A model generated the notes under the pieces. That model did no database searches. It was given only the letters and a program-made list of their open reading frames with translations, and was not told where the DNA came from. Positions 25,404 through 38,389 of a stretch of DNA of 64,000 bases are shown one piece after another. The stretch is taken from contig JBFWNR010000003.1 in the NCBI GenBank assembly GCA_050250955.1, positions 372,001 to 436,000 of the forward strand. Reading direction: 5' to 3'. Made by a program: the position numbers and the translations under genes. This DNA is from CAWAYR01 sp050250955 (GTDB lineage Bacteria > Acidobacteriota > Vicinamibacteria > Vicinamibacterales > UBA2999). Within the stretch, counting starts at the first letter, position 1, and every line of letters starts with the position of its first letter.

Positions 25404-26153
25404 CTAGGGGTGGACGACGACCGTCCTGGCCGCGTCGCAGCCGGCCGGCAGGCCGGCTTCGGCCGGCGGCACGTCGCCCAGGTAGCAGCCGGGGATGTAG
25501 TAGAACGGCTTGCGCGCCGGCGGGGGTGGCGGCACGGCCGCTGGCGCCGGCTCGGCAAGTGGCGCCAGCGTGCGCCGCAGGGTGACCACACCCCCGGCCT
25601 CGACCCGGACGTCCACCCCGATGGGCTGGTAGCCCTCGGCCCTCACCTCGACGCGGTGGCGGCCGGCATCGACCTCGACCGAGCCGCGGACGTCGAGCGT
25701 GGTGCCGACGAAGTAGCCGTCGAGATAGATCTCGCCGATGCCGCGCGGCTCGATGTCGAGCCACAGCGTGCCCGACGCGACCGGTTCAGGCGCGGCCGGT
25801 CCTGGCGGCTCGGCGGGCGGCAGCCCCGCCCCCCAGAAACCGTAGGCCGGGACGACGTAGACGACACCGGCAGGCCGGCCGCCGCGCCGCGGGGACCGGT
25901 GGCCCACTCGCCCGGTGGGCCGCTCGGGTGCCGTACGCGTCGGGGTGCTGCGCACGCTGCCGCCGATCGGCGCCAGTGTCGGGGTGATATCGGGAAGGGG
26001 AAGGCCGATCGGGGCCAGCGGCAGCCCGATGGGCGGCAGGCCGATCGCCGGCGTGACCGGCGGCGGCAGCGACGACGGAACGGTGGACGGACGCGACTGC
26101 GCAGCGGCAGCGAGCGGGACGGCGGCGAGGACGGCGGCAATCAGCAGGCGCAT
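25404..26153 (-). CDS. Exported Pro-rich PEGA-domain protein
   Basis: This 249-residue protein has a signal peptide (MRLLIAAVLAAVPLAAAAQ). A Pro/Leu/Ile low-complexity segment (about 28-65, repeats of IGLP) and an Arg/Pro-rich linker follow. A PEGA-like domain (about 126-195; GTLWLDIEPRGIGEIYLDGYFVG and AGRHRVEVRAEGYQP) and a C-terminal tail with two Cys complete it. PEGA domains bind at the cell surface or peptidoglycan. It lies 36 bp downstream of the oxidase subunit IV gene but does not look like an oxidase part. Confidence 0.75.
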   Translation of the reverse strand: MRLLIAAVLAAVPLAAAAQSRPSTVPSSLPPPVTPAIGLPPIGLPLAPIGLPLPDITPTLAPIGGSVRSTPTRTAPERPTGRVGHRSPRRGGRPAGVVYVVPAYGFWGAGLPPAEPPGPAAPEPVASGTLWLDIEPRGIGEIYLDGYFVGTTLDVRGSVEVDAGRHRVEVRAEGYQPIGVDVRVEAGGVVTLRRTLAPLAEPAPAAVPPPPPARKPFYYIPGCYLGDVPPAEAGLPAGCDAARTVVVHP

Positions 26154-26189
26154 GGTCCACCCGCCCTCACTATACCGCCGCCGTCGCTC

Positions 26190-26498
26190 TTACGGGATGT
26201 GCGGCGGCTGTGGACCGAAGCCGCGGGTGGCGTAGTCCATCAGCGTCTCGGCGAACAGGATGACCACGAAGAACAGGCTGAGCACCACCGTCAGCTTGGT
26301 CAGCCGGCTGCTGTACTTCACGTGCATGAAGAACAGGATGACCAGCGTGGCCTTGACGACGGCGATCGCCAGCGCCACCACCGGGTTGAAGCTGCCGAGG
26401 TTGACGAACGCGGCGCCGACGGTGATGGCGCTGAGCACCATCAGGGCGGTGAAGATCGTCAGGTAGGTGCTGAGCGGCGAGACGTGGACGGAAGACAT
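26190..26498 (-). CDS. ctaF: Cytochrome c oxidase subunit IV (caa3 type)
   Basis: This 102-residue protein has three membrane helices and the COX4-prokaryotic pattern (STYLTIFTALMVLSAITVGAAF; VKATLVILFFMHVKYSSRLT). It is an accessory subunit of the caa3 oxidase, last in the operon, 8 nt after subunit III. It probably stabilises the CuB site during assembly, as in related oxidases. The family length is normal. Confidence 0.88.
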   Translation of the reverse strand: MSSVHVSPLSTYLTIFTALMVLSAITVGAAFVNLGSFNPVVALAIAVVKATLVILFFMHVKYSSRLTKLTVVLSLFFVVILFAETLMDYATRGFGPQPPHIP

Positions 26499-26506
26499 GG
26501 CCCTAC

Positions 26507-27287
26507 TCAGTGCCGCTCGACCAGGTAGAGCAGCGGGAACAGGAAGATCCACACGATGTCGACGAAGTGCCAGTAGAGCCCGGTCATCTCGACCGGGGCG
26601 TGCCACTCGCTGTCGAAGCGGCCCTTGTGCGCCATCCACAGGATGACGAACAGGATGCCGATGCCGACGATCATGTGCAGGGCGTGCAGCCCGGTCATCG
26701 TGAAGTAGAGGCTGAAGAAGATCTGCGTGGTGCGCTGCAGGTCGGCCCGGCTCATGGTCAGGCCGCTGGCCGGCGGGTCGAGCGGCACGCCGATCTCGTC
26801 CGAGTGGTGGAAGAAGTCGAAGTGCGCGCCCGGCACGTGGAAGTGCTCGAACTTCAGCTCGTACTCGTAGACCTTGATGCCGAGGAACACCGAGCCGAGG
26901 ACGATGGTGCCAATCAGCCAGTTCACCGTCGCCTTGCGCTGGTTGGTCTGCGCGGCGCGCACCGCCAGCGCCATGGTCAGCGAGCTGCCGATGAGGACGA
27001 CGGTGTTGACCAGGCCGGGGACGATCTCGATCGACTTGCTGGCCAGGGCGAACGCCTCGTAGTACCACATCCGGTACAGCGTGTAGGCGATGAACAGGCC
27101 GCCGAAGAACAGCACCTCGGTGAGCAGGAACACCCACATGCCCAGCGTCGCAGCCTCGCGCTGCTGGTCCATCGTGTCGAAGTGGTGCTGCAGCGCCGGG
27201 TGGTGCGCATGCGCGTGGGCGTGGCCGTGATCGGCGTGGCCGGCGTGGCCGTGCAGGGGCGTCGCCCCCTCGGCGTGTGCGTAGCCG

Positions 27288-27295
<8 letters not shown>
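26507..27295 (-). CDS. ctaE: Cytochrome c oxidase subunit III
   Basis: This 262-residue protein has seven membrane helices and subunit III motifs (ATLGMWVFLLTEVLFFGG; GLHALHMIVGIG; WHFVDIVWIFLFPLLYLVE). The N-terminal 38 residues are exceptionally His-rich (HGHAGHADHGHAHAHAHH), a possible metal-binding tail. The gene overlaps subunit I by 8 bp. It forms part of the terminal oxidase reducing O2 with electrons from the fused cytochrome c of subunit II. Confidence 0.93.
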
Positions 27296-28910
<1,615 letters not shown>

Positions 28911-28914
28911 GGCC

Positions 28915-29928
28915 TTACCTTCCGGTGCCCGACGGCGGCACGGCGGGCGTGCCGGGATCGGGGGCGGCCGCCGGCACCAGCGCCGGGGCGGTCGTCGTCG
29001 CCTGCGGAGACAGCGACTTGACGTGCTCGATGAGCGCAGCGAGGCCTTCCTCGCTGATCAGGCCCTGGAAGGTCGGCATCAGCGGCGTGAAGCCCTGCAC
29101 CACCTTGGCCTGTGAATTGAGGATCGACTCACGCAGGTAGGCCTCGTCGACCAGGGCGGTCCCGCCGCCGACCAGCGGCACCTGGGTGCCGACGATGTCC
29201 TTGAGCGACGGACCGCGGCCCTGCCCGCTGTCGAGGTGGCAGGTGTTGCAGGCCAGGTCGTTGAACAGCCGGGCGCCGCGCTCGGCCATGGTGCCTTCGG
29301 TGCCGCCGCCGGCCAGCCACGACTGGTACTGGGCCGGATCCATCACCACGACGGTGCCGACCATCCCCGAATGCTTGGTGCCGCAGTACTCGGCGCAGAA
29401 GATGTGGTAGCGGCCGGGCTTGGTGGCGGTGAACCACAGCTGGGTGTAGCGGCCGGGGATGGCGTCGATCTTGGTGCGGAACGACGGGAAGTAGAGGTCG
29501 TGCAGCACGTCCTCGGAGGTGACGAACATCCGCACCGGGCGCCCGGTCGGCACGTGCAGCTCGTTGATCTCGCGCTGGCCGCCGGTGTGCTGGAACTTCC
29601 ACATCCACTGCTTGCCGACGGCGTAAATCTGCAGCGCTTCATCGGGCGGACGGCGCAGCTCGTAGAACAGCTTGGCGCCCCACACGAACATCACCATGGC
29701 GATCAGGGTCGGGATGATCGACCAGGCGAGCTCGAGCGGCAGCGAGCCTTCGATGTGCGCCCCGACCTCCTCGGCGTGCTTGCGGCGGTAGCGGAAGGCG
29801 AAGAACACCACCGCCGCCGACACCGCCAGCGTGAAGAAGGCCGAGACGGCGACGATGAACAGATAGAGCGCGTCGACCTCCGCGGCGAAGGACGACGCTT
29901 GCTCCGGAAACAGCGGAATACCACCCAT
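28915..29928 (-). CDS. ctaC: Cytochrome c oxidase subunit II with fused cytochrome c
   Basis: This 337-residue protein has two N-terminal membrane helices (about 20-46 and 66-90). The CuA cupredoxin domain has ligands H143, C178, E180, C182, H186 and M189 (CAEYCGTKHSGM). A C-terminal cytochrome c domain carries CNTCH (C227-H231) and the distal Met near LMPTFQGL, followed by an Ala/Pro tail. The fusion makes this a caa3-type oxidase that takes electrons directly into its own haem c, as expected beside alternative complex III. Confidence 0.95.
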   Translation of the reverse strand: MGGIPLFPEQASSFAAEVDALYLFIVAVSAFFTLAVSAAVVFFAFRYRRKHAEEVGAHIEGSLPLELAWSIIPTLIAMVMFVWGAKLFYELRRPPDEALQIYAVGKQWMWKFQHTGGQREINELHVPTGRPVRMFVTSEDVLHDLYFPSFRTKIDAIPGRYTQLWFTATKPGRYHIFCAEYCGTKHSGMVGTVVVMDPAQYQSWLAGGGTEGTMAERGARLFNDLACNTCHLDSGQGRGPSLKDIVGTQVPLVGGGTALVDEAYLRESILNSQAKVVQGFTPLMPTFQGLISEEGLAALIEHVKSLSPQATTTAPALVPAAAPDPGTPAVPPSGTGR

Positions 29929-29934
29929 AAATGT

Positions 29935-30783
29935 TCAGTGCCCGACTGCGGCGCGGCCATCGCGCCTGAGGGACATCGCCACGAACCCGAGGAGCAGCAC
30001 CACCGTGACGGCGCCGCCCAGCCTGACCGCGTTCATCGCCACCAGGCTGTAACTGCCGGTCGCCGGTTCGTAGTGATAGCAGTAGAGCAGCACCTGGTCG
30101 ACCACCGACCCGATCCTGCCCTCGGACGACTCCATCAACGCGAACTTCAAGTCCCGCGGCGGGTACTCGATGCCGAAGAGGTAGCGGGCCAGCCGGCCGT
30201 CGGGTGTGGCCACGACGACGCCGCTGGCGTGCGCGAACTGCTGCGTCGCCTCGTCCCAGGCGAACTGGAAGCCGGCGGCGTCGGTGACGCGGCGGATGTC
30301 GGCGTCGGTGCCGGTCAGGAAGTGCCAGCCGGATTCGGCGCCGGGGCGCTTGTAGGTGTCGAGATAGACCGCCTTCTTGGCGGCGGCCATCACCGGCGTC
30401 TCGCGGGCGTCGATGCTGATGGCGACGACGTCGAACTCCGTGCCGGCGGTCTGGTCGAGCACGCCCAGCCCGCTCACCAGTCCGTTGAGGATCTGGGTGC
30501 ACAGCATCGGGCACTCGTAGTAGACGAACGCCAGCACCACCGGCCGGGTGCCGAAGAAGTCGCCGAGGCGGACGTCGCGGCCGTGCTCGTCCTTGAACGC
30601 GGTGTCGAGCGGCAGCCTGGCGTCCAGCTTCTGGTCGAAGCGCACCTGCTGCAGGGCCGGCGGCGTCTGGTTGGCGGGGGCGGCCGGATCCGGCCGCAGC
30701 CCCGGGGCCGTCGGCTGCGCCAGCGCCGACACCACGCCCGTCAGGACGAGGGCGGCGGCGAGGGGCGGGGCGAGGCGGCGCAT
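29935..30783 (-). CDS. SCO1/SenC copper chaperone, membrane anchored at C-terminus
   Basis: This 282-residue protein has a signal peptide and a thioredoxin-fold SCO domain with copper-binding C91-P-M-L-C95 and the distant His in FAHASGVVV. It delivers copper to the CuA site of subunit II. Unusually, the membrane helix is C-terminal (about 255-273) as well as there being an N-terminal signal, and the sequence ends in a short positive tail. It sits 6 nt upstream of the subunit II gene, consistent with assembly. Confidence 0.9.
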   Translation of the reverse strand: MRRLAPPLAAALVLTGVVSALAQPTAPGLRPDPAAPANQTPPALQQVRFDQKLDARLPLDTAFKDEHGRDVRLGDFFGTRPVVLAFVYYECPMLCTQILNGLVSGLGVLDQTAGTEFDVVAISIDARETPVMAAAKKAVYLDTYKRPGAESGWHFLTGTDADIRRVTDAAGFQFAWDEATQQFAHASGVVVATPDGRLARYLFGIEYPPRDLKFALMESSEGRIGSVVDQVLLYCYHYEPATGSYSLVAMNAVRLGGAVTVVLLLGFVAMSLRRDGRAAVGH

Positions 30784-30802
30784 GGCGGTGACGTCCAGGG
30801 TC

Positions 30803-31270
30803 TCAGCGTGAGGCGGTGGTCCGGCCGGCCGACGAATCCTGCACGACCATGGTGGTGGAGGTGGTGCCGCCCTCGCGGGCCGGCAGGCCGCGCTGCAGGG
30901 TCAGCTCCATCGCCCGTTCGATCGGAATGTGGACGACGCCGGAGGCCTTGTCGACCCAGCCGTAGCCGTGCAGCACCTCGCGCTGGCTGTTCTTCAGCTC
31001 GTAGACGTCCTTGAACGGCTGGGTCTGCAGCCGCGGCGCCGGCGGATCCTGCGACTGGCCGACGGCGAGCGGGAAGGCCCGGGTCCGCTCGTCGATCGAC
31101 ACCGAGCGGCCTTCGAGGAACCAGAACGTGCCGTAGACGATCGCCCCCGACACCAGCATCGCGACGGCGAGCCAGATGGCGAAGTTGTAGGCCACGCCCG
31201 GCGCCACGTCGGTGTGCTCGTAGGCCGCCCCCGGTGGCGTCGGTCCGTATTCGAGATCTGCGTCTGACAT
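30803..31270 (-). CDS. Single-span conserved protein of the ACIII-caa3 operon
   Basis: This 155-residue protein has one membrane helix (about 30-52, AIWLAVAMLVSGAIVYGTFWFLE) with a cytoplasmic N-terminus. The periplasmic segment contains LHGYGWVDKASGVVHIPIERAMELTLQRG, a conserved-looking block. No haem, copper or Fe-S motif is present. It lies between actF and the SCO gene, so it may be an extra subunit or assembly factor bridging ACIII and the oxidase. The function is not known. Confidence 0.75.
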   Translation of the reverse strand: MSDADLEYGPTPPGAAYEHTDVAPGVAYNFAIWLAVAMLVSGAIVYGTFWFLEGRSVSIDERTRAFPLAVGQSQDPPAPRLQTQPFKDVYELKNSQREVLHGYGWVDKASGVVHIPIERAMELTLQRGLPAREGGTTSTTMVVQDSSAGRTTASR

Positions 31271-31294
31271 GTCTTTCGTCTTCAGACTTTCTAG

Positions 31295-31322
31295 CCGCCA
31301 GCCGCGAGCCGCTAGCCGCTGT
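31295..31322. repeat. Heptanucleotide tandem repeat, four units
   Basis: CCGCCAG, CCGCGAG, CCGCTAG and CCGCTGT stand in tandem between actF (stop at 31330) and the single-span protein gene, i.e. inside the operon. Confidence 0.75.
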
Positions 31323-31329
31323 TCCCGTG

Positions 31330-32514
31330 TCAGTGCGTGTGATGCGTGAGCGCCTTGGCCAGCCCGGCGTCCTGCAGCGGCAGCAGCGGACGGCCGCGCA
31401 GCTGCATGGCGAACAGCATCACGAACACGCCGCCGAGCGCGATCGGCAGCGCCAGGTCGATGAGCGACACCGACAGCCCTTCGTGGTGGAACTCCGGCGC
31501 CACGTGCCAGTAGTAGTCGACCAGGCGGATGCCGACGACCCACAGGGCGATGCGGCTCACCCGGCTCCAGTCGCGCTTGACGTCGCGCGACAGCAGCATC
31601 ACGTAGGGCAGGATGAAGTGCATGGTGACCAGCACCCAGCCCACCCATTGCCAGCCGTTCTGCGCCCGGACCCAGTAGTGCGGAATCTCTTCCTGGGTGT
31701 TGGCCGAGTAGATGATCAGGAACTGCGAGAACGACAGGTACGCCCACAGCATGATGAAGGCGAACAGGAGCTTGCCCAGGTCGTGGAAGTGCGACGCGTT
31801 CACGACGTGGTCCATCGGCCGTTCCTTGGCCAGCCGGGCGAGCATGAAGATGGCGAAGGCGAGGGCCGACAGCCCCTGGCCGACGACGTAGAGCAGCCCC
31901 CACATCGTCGAGAACCAGTGCGGGTTGACCGACATCGTCCAGTCGACGACGGCGAAGGTCACGGTGAGGCCGAACACCAGCAGGCCGCCGCCCGACAGCC
32001 GCATCATCTTGTCGGCCAGGGCCGGGTCGCCGGTGCGATCCTGCTCCTTCGACCACGCGCTCAGCCGCATGGTCATGAACGACCAGACGGCGAAGTAGAA
32101 CACGTAGCGGAAGATGAAGAACGGCACGTTCAGGTAGGCCGCCTTGTCGCGGATCACCGGGTCGGTGGCGGCGACGTCGGCGTGCGACCAGTGGTAGAGG
32201 TGGCCCATGCCGGCGAGGATCGGCAGGCCGAGCACCGCCATCGCCGGCAGGGTGCGCGCCGCCGCTTCGAGGATGCGCCGGATCACCACGCCCCAGGCGC
32301 CGCCGCTCAGGTGGTGGACCATCAACAGGGCGAGGCTGCCGAGCCCGACGCCGGTCCAGTAGACCCAGGCGACGAGGTAGGCCTCGAAGAACCGGTCGGC
32401 GCCCGACATCGCGAAGCCGACGCCGGCCAGCACGGCGCCGGCCACGGCCGCCATCATGCCCTTCGACTGCAGCCCGGCGAGGCTCTCGGGTGGGTTGTAC
32501 GTGTCCGCTGCCAT
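31330..32514 (-). CDS. actF: Alternative complex III membrane subunit ActF
   Basis: This 394-residue NrfD-like integral membrane protein has ten hydrophobic segments (YLVAWVYWTGVGLGSLALLMVHHL; GHLYHWSH; NVPFFIFRYVFYFAVW; LLIFSANT-type block QFLIIYSANTQEEIPHYW). It pairs with ActC in ACIII as the second NrfD-type subunit, though without the Fe-S contact. The ATG overlaps the actE stop by one base. The cytochrome-proximal order actE-actF is canonical. Confidence 0.9.
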   Translation of the reverse strand: MAADTYNPPESLAGLQSKGMMAAVAGAVLAGVGFAMSGADRFFEAYLVAWVYWTGVGLGSLALLMVHHLSGGAWGVVIRRILEAAARTLPAMAVLGLPILAGMGHLYHWSHADVAATDPVIRDKAAYLNVPFFIFRYVFYFAVWSFMTMRLSAWSKEQDRTGDPALADKMMRLSGGGLLVFGLTVTFAVVDWTMSVNPHWFSTMWGLLYVVGQGLSALAFAIFMLARLAKERPMDHVVNASHFHDLGKLLFAFIMLWAYLSFSQFLIIYSANTQEEIPHYWVRAQNGWQWVGWVLVTMHFILPYVMLLSRDVKRDWSRVSRIALWVVGIRLVDYYWHVAPEFHHEGLSVSLIDLALPIALGGVFVMLFAMQLRGRPLLPLQDAGLAKALTHHTH

Positions 32515-33188
32515 CAGTGCTCTGCTTTCTTCGCCGGCGGCGCCCCGGCCGGCGCGTCGAGCAGGCCGCGATCGGTTGCCGGCACGTCCTCGACGGTGGC
32601 GTTCTGGCTCAGCTGCAGCGCCCGCACGTAGGCGGCGATCATCCAGCGGTCGCGCGGCGGGATCTGCTCGGCGTAGCCCTGCATGGCGCCGAAGCCGTTG
32701 GTGATGACGTCGAAGAAGTAGCCGGGCTGGGCGCGCTGCAGCCGTTCCTGGTGGTAGGTGGCCGCCTGGCGCAGGCCGCGCTGCACCACCATGCCCTTGC
32801 CGTCGCCGAGCTGGCCGTGGCAGGGCGTGCAGTAGATGGTGTAGCGGTCCTGGCCGCGACGCAGTTCCGCCGCGCCGATCGCGAACGGGAAGGTCGCCGC
32901 CGGGTAGCCGTCGACCCGGCCGGTGTAGAGATGCTCGTCGTCGCGCAGCTGGCCGCGGGCCACGGTGCCCACCGGCAGGTTGCGCGAGGCGCGGCCGTCG
33001 GCGAACGAGCTGCTCGCCTCGTAGACCTCGTAGCGCGGTGCGTCGTGCATGTCCTGGCGGCACGCCGCGAGGGCCACCGCCGAGACCACGGCCAGCGTGC
33101 AGGCCCAGGCCCGACGACGTCCGCCAGCCCCGCTCGAGGACGGCGTCGCGCCGCCGCGGAGCGGCGGCCGAGAGATGCTAGTGGGCAA
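32514..33188 (-). CDS. actE: Alternative complex III monohaem cytochrome ActE
   Basis: This 224-residue lipoprotein has a lipobox near VSAVALAAC, one haem site CTPCH within YTIYCTPCHGQLGDGKG, and the ActE N-terminal block DMHDAPRYEVYEASSSFADG. The C-terminal tail is Ala/Pro-rich. It accepts electrons from ActA/ActB and passes them to the oxidase. The first ATG overlaps the actD stop by 11 bp; the long positively charged leader before the lipobox makes the exact start uncertain. Confidence 0.9.
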   Translation of the reverse strand: MPTSISRPPLRGGATPSSSGAGGRRRAWACTLAVVSAVALAACRQDMHDAPRYEVYEASSSFADGRASRNLPVGTVARGQLRDDEHLYTGRVDGYPAATFPFAIGAAELRRGQDRYTIYCTPCHGQLGDGKGMVVQRGLRQAATYHQERLQRAQPGYFFDVITNGFGAMQGYAEQIPPRDRWMIAAYVRALQLSQNATVEDVPATDRGLLDAPAGAPPAKKAEH

Positions 33189-33726
33189 CGTCGTAGACCC
33201 CCTTCGCGCCCAGGCTGTTCAGGAACTGCCCGGTCTGGTCCTTGCCGAAGTGCGCGTCCTCGGCCTCGATCACCAGGAAGAACTTGTCCGACGACGCGGT
33301 GGTGAAGCGGTCGACGTTGAACACCGGGTGATAGGGCTGCGGCAGGCCGTTCAGGGCGATCATGCCGATCGCGGCGGTGAGCGCCGAGAACAGGATGGTC
33401 AGCTCGTAGGACGGGACCACGAACGCCGGCCAGGTGGCCAGCGGCCGGCCGCCGATGTTGAGCGGGTACTCGAGCACCGACGCCCAGTACTGCAGCGCGA
33501 AGCCGGTGCCCATGCCGACGAAGGCCATGGTGAGCACCAGCTTCGGCAGGATGGTCCGCTTCTTGTGGATGATGTCGTTCAGCTCTTCGATCGGGAACGG
33601 CGTGTAGGCCTCGAGCCGGGTGTAGCCGGCGGCCACCGCCCGGGTCGAGGCGTCGACCAGCGCCTGGGCCGAGTCGAACTCGGCCATCAGCCCGTAGAGT
33701 CCGGTGGGTTCGCTGTTGGCGTGCAT
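33178..33726 (-). CDS. actD: Alternative complex III subunit ActD (DUF3341)
   Basis: This 182-residue protein has a cytoplasmic N-terminal domain (GLYGLMAEFDSAQALVDASTRAVAAGY, YTPFPIEELNDI), two membrane helices (about 61-85 and 104-128) and a C-terminal domain (HPVFNVDRF...FFLVIEAED). It is longer and more canonical than the paralogue at 15502. It lies 16 nt after actC and overlaps actE by 11 bp. Confidence 0.93.
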   Translation of the reverse strand: MHANSEPTGLYGLMAEFDSAQALVDASTRAVAAGYTRLEAYTPFPIEELNDIIHKKRTILPKLVLTMAFVGMGTGFALQYWASVLEYPLNIGGRPLATWPAFVVPSYELTILFSALTAAIGMIALNGLPQPYHPVFNVDRFTTASSDKFFLVIEAEDAHFGKDQTGQFLNSLGAKGVYDVAH

Positions 33727-33742
33727 GACTGGTGGTCCCGCC

Positions 33743-35151
<1,409 letters not shown>

Positions 35152-35152
<1 letters not shown>

Positions 35153-38100
35153 TAGTGTTCGCTCTCGGTCGTGCCGGCGTGGGACTCGGTGTGGTGCCCG
35201 CCCACGGTCGGGTTCGACGGCAGCGCCGGATTGGCGTTGCGCACGGCCGCCAGGTAGGTGGTGCGCGGCCGGGTGTTCAGCTCGGCCAGCATCGAGTAGT
35301 TGCGCGGGTCGGCCTTCAGCTTCGCCACGCGGCTGTTCGGGTCGTTGAGGTTGCCGAAGGTGATGGCCTGCGACGGGCACGCCGACTCGCAGGCGGTGAC
35401 CACCTCGCCGTCGCGGATCTCGCGATCCTCACGCTTGGCCTGGATGCGCGCCGAATTGATGCGCTGCACGCAGTAGGTGCACTTCTCCATGATGCCGCGG
35501 CTGCGCACCGTGACGTCGGGGTTGCGCTGCAGCTTGAACTGCGGCGTCTCCCAGTCCTGGTAGAGCGTGAAGTTGAAGCGGCGCACCTTCCACGGGCAGT
35601 TGTTGGAGCAGTAGCGCGTGCCGACGCACCGGTTGTAGACCATGTCGTTCAGGCCTTCGTCCGAGTGCACCGTCGCCGACACCGGGCAGACCACCTCGCA
35701 GGGCGCGTTCTCGCACTGCTGGCAGGGCATCGGCTGGTAGTAGGTGTCGGGGCTGTCGACGTCGCCGCTGTAGTAGCGGTCGATGCGCAGCCACTGCATC
35801 TCGCGGCCGTTGGCCACCTGGTCCTTGCCGACCACCGGGATGTTGTTCTCGGCCTGGCAGGCGACGACACAGGCGTTGCAGCCCGTGCAGGTGTTGAGGT
35901 CGATGGCCATGCCCCAGGCGTAGCCGGAGTACTCCCACTTGGGATAGAGCGTCAGCCCGTCGGAGAGCTTCATGTGCTCCATCTCGTGGGCGAACGTCGG
36001 GTTGGCCTTGTATTCCTCGAGCTGGGCCGAGCGCACCAGGTTGCGGCCTTCGATCGACCAGTGGTCCTGGGTGCTGACCAGCTGGTAACTGCCGCCGGCC
36101 CGGACGACGTCGCCGCTGCCGAACCACGGCGCGGCGCTGCCGCGCAGCGCGTAGGCGTTGACGCCGACGCCGGTGCCGACCCGGCCGGCGCGGACGCGCC
36201 CGTAGCCGAGGCCGATCGTGATCGCCTCCTGGGCGTGGCCCGGATCGATCCAGACCGGCACCTCGAGCATCCGGCCGTCCTGGCTCACCGTCACCAGGTC
36301 GCCGTTGCGGACGCCGAGCCGTTCGGCGGTGCGCGGCGCGACCAGCGCGGCGGTGTCCCAGGTGAGCTTGGTGACCGGCTTGGGCAGTTCCTGCAGCCAG
36401 CCGTTGTTGGCGTAGCGGCCGTCGTAGATCGAGCCGTCGCGCTTGAAGTTGATCTCGACGCCGGTGGCGGCGGCGGGGGCGGCGAGCGCGCCGGCCCAGC
36501 CGGCCACCAGCGCCACCTGGCGCGGCGATTCCTGCGAGCCGTCGATGAAACCGTCGTGCAGCCACTTGCGCCACTGCTTCTCGAACGGGTCGGGCGGCGG
36601 CGACGGCATCACCGGCGGGGCGCCGTCGGCGGCCTGGGCGGCCGCGGGCGGCTGGCCCTGGGTCGTCGACGCCGCGGGCGCGGCGGCGGCGGGGGGAGCG
36701 GGCCGGGTCGCGGCCCAGTACTCGCGCACCACGTCGTAGCCGTTGCGCTCGGCGCGATCGCTCAGCGTGGCGATCACCTCGTGCGGCGACTTGCCGCCGT
36801 ACATCGGCTGCAGCAGCGGCTGCACGATCGTCACCGTGCCGTCGACGCTGCGTGCATCGCTCCACATCTCGAGGAAGTGGGTCGAGGGCACGTGCCACTG
36901 GCACAGCTCGGCGGTCTCGTCGTGGAAGAGCCCCGAATGGGCGCGGAACGCCACCTTCTTCAGGGCGTCGGCGAAGTTCAAATCGGCGGGCGCCGAGAAC
37001 ACCGGATTCGACTCGCCGAGGATCACCAGCTGCTGGACCCGGCCGGCCTCCATGTCGACGACCAGCTGGCGCAGCGCCGCGTGCTGTTCGCTCGCCACCG
37101 GCTCGGGCGTCGGCAGGTAGGCCACGGTCTGGCCGGCGTTGCCGAGTGCGTCGTTGATGGCGTGGGCCAGGGCGTGGACCGCCGGCGGTTGGCTGTCGCC
37201 GGCCACCACCAGCGAGGTGCCGCGGTGCGCGGCGAGGTCCTTGGCGATGGCGTCGACGTGGGCGCTGCTGCCCTCGGGGGCGCTGCCGCTCACGCCGCTC
37301 ACCCCGATCGCGGCGGCGACGGCGCGGGCGAAGGCGTCGATCTGGCTGGCCTTGAGCGGCAGGCGGTGATCGGCGCGGCCGCCGGTGACCGACGGCGTGG
37401 CCTCGACGACGTAGAGTCGGCTCAGCCGATCGGGGTCGCTGCCCAGGCGCCGGCGCGACGCGAACGCGCGCCCGTACTTGACGCCGAGCGCGCTCTCGGC
37501 GGCGAGGAAGTCGGCGTCGAGCGACAGGATGACATCGGCCTTCTCGAAGTCGTAGACCGGCTCGACGTAGTCGCCGAAGGCGAGGCGGGCGCCGGCGCGG
37601 GCGTTGTCGCGCGGCGTCGGCTCCCACTGGATCCACCGGGCCTGCGGGTGCTGGGCGAGGATCTGCTGGATCTGCGCCGCCAGGGTCGGCGAGTTCACCG
37701 TCTCGGTGAGGATGCGCAGGCCGGCGCCCTGGCTGGGTGCCTGGGCCGACAGCGCACCGCGCATGGCGGCGACGAAGCTGCTCCACGCCTGGATGTTGCC
37801 CAGCTCGGTGATGGTCGTCGAGCGGTCCGGGTCGTAGAGGGTGAGGATCGACGCCTGCGCGTAGAGGTCGGTGCCGCCGCGGGTGGCCGGGTGGTCGGGG
37901 TTGCCCTCGATCTTGGTCGGCCGGCCCTCGTGGCTCTCCACCAGCAGGCCGGTGGCGACGCCGCCCTGGCTCATCGCGGTGGCGAAGAACAGCGGCTTGC
38001 CGGGGACGACGTCCTCGGGCATGCGCACGTAGGGGACGATGAGCTCGTCGGGCTGGCGGGTGCAGCCGGTGACGCCGGCCAGGGCCAGCGAGGCGCCCAT

Positions 38101-38286
38101 CAGCTTCAGGAAGCCGCGCCGGCCCACCGGGTCGTTCCACTCCGAGGCGTGGGCCGGGAACTCGCGGTGGAGGAACTCCTGGAACTCGGGCGTCTCGGCG
38201 ACGGCTTCGAGGCTGCGCCAGTACTGGGGGCCGTTGGCGGCCTCCAGCTTGGCGCGGATGGCATTCAGGTCGAGAGGTTCACTCAT
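35152..38286 (-). CDS. actB: Alternative complex III fused molybdopterin-like/Fe-S subunit ActB
   Basis: This 1044-residue protein has an N-terminal region with a Tat motif (GRRGFLK, residues 56-61) and GVTGC. A molybdopterin-oxidoreductase-like part follows (about 80-750; NPVFSAP) without the Cys ligands for an N-terminal cluster: between C75 and the middle of the protein there is no C-x2-C. An Ala/Pro linker lies inside it (near 545-590). The C-terminal four-cluster ferredoxin domain (about 790-1000) has CTGCNACVVAC, CQQCENAPCEVVC, CVGTRYCSNNC and CTYC with CESAC. This degenerate catalytic half is typical of true ACIII. The start at MSEPLDLN was preferred to an upstream ATG. Confidence 0.94.
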
Positions 38287-38389
38287 CGTTCTTCGTCCGT
38301 CCACCTTCGCCCGCCGCCGCTGCTGACGCAGCTTCGGCGAGGTTTCGGCGCGACTTCGGTTCGTTACTCGTCCCGTCCGGTACGCGCCG

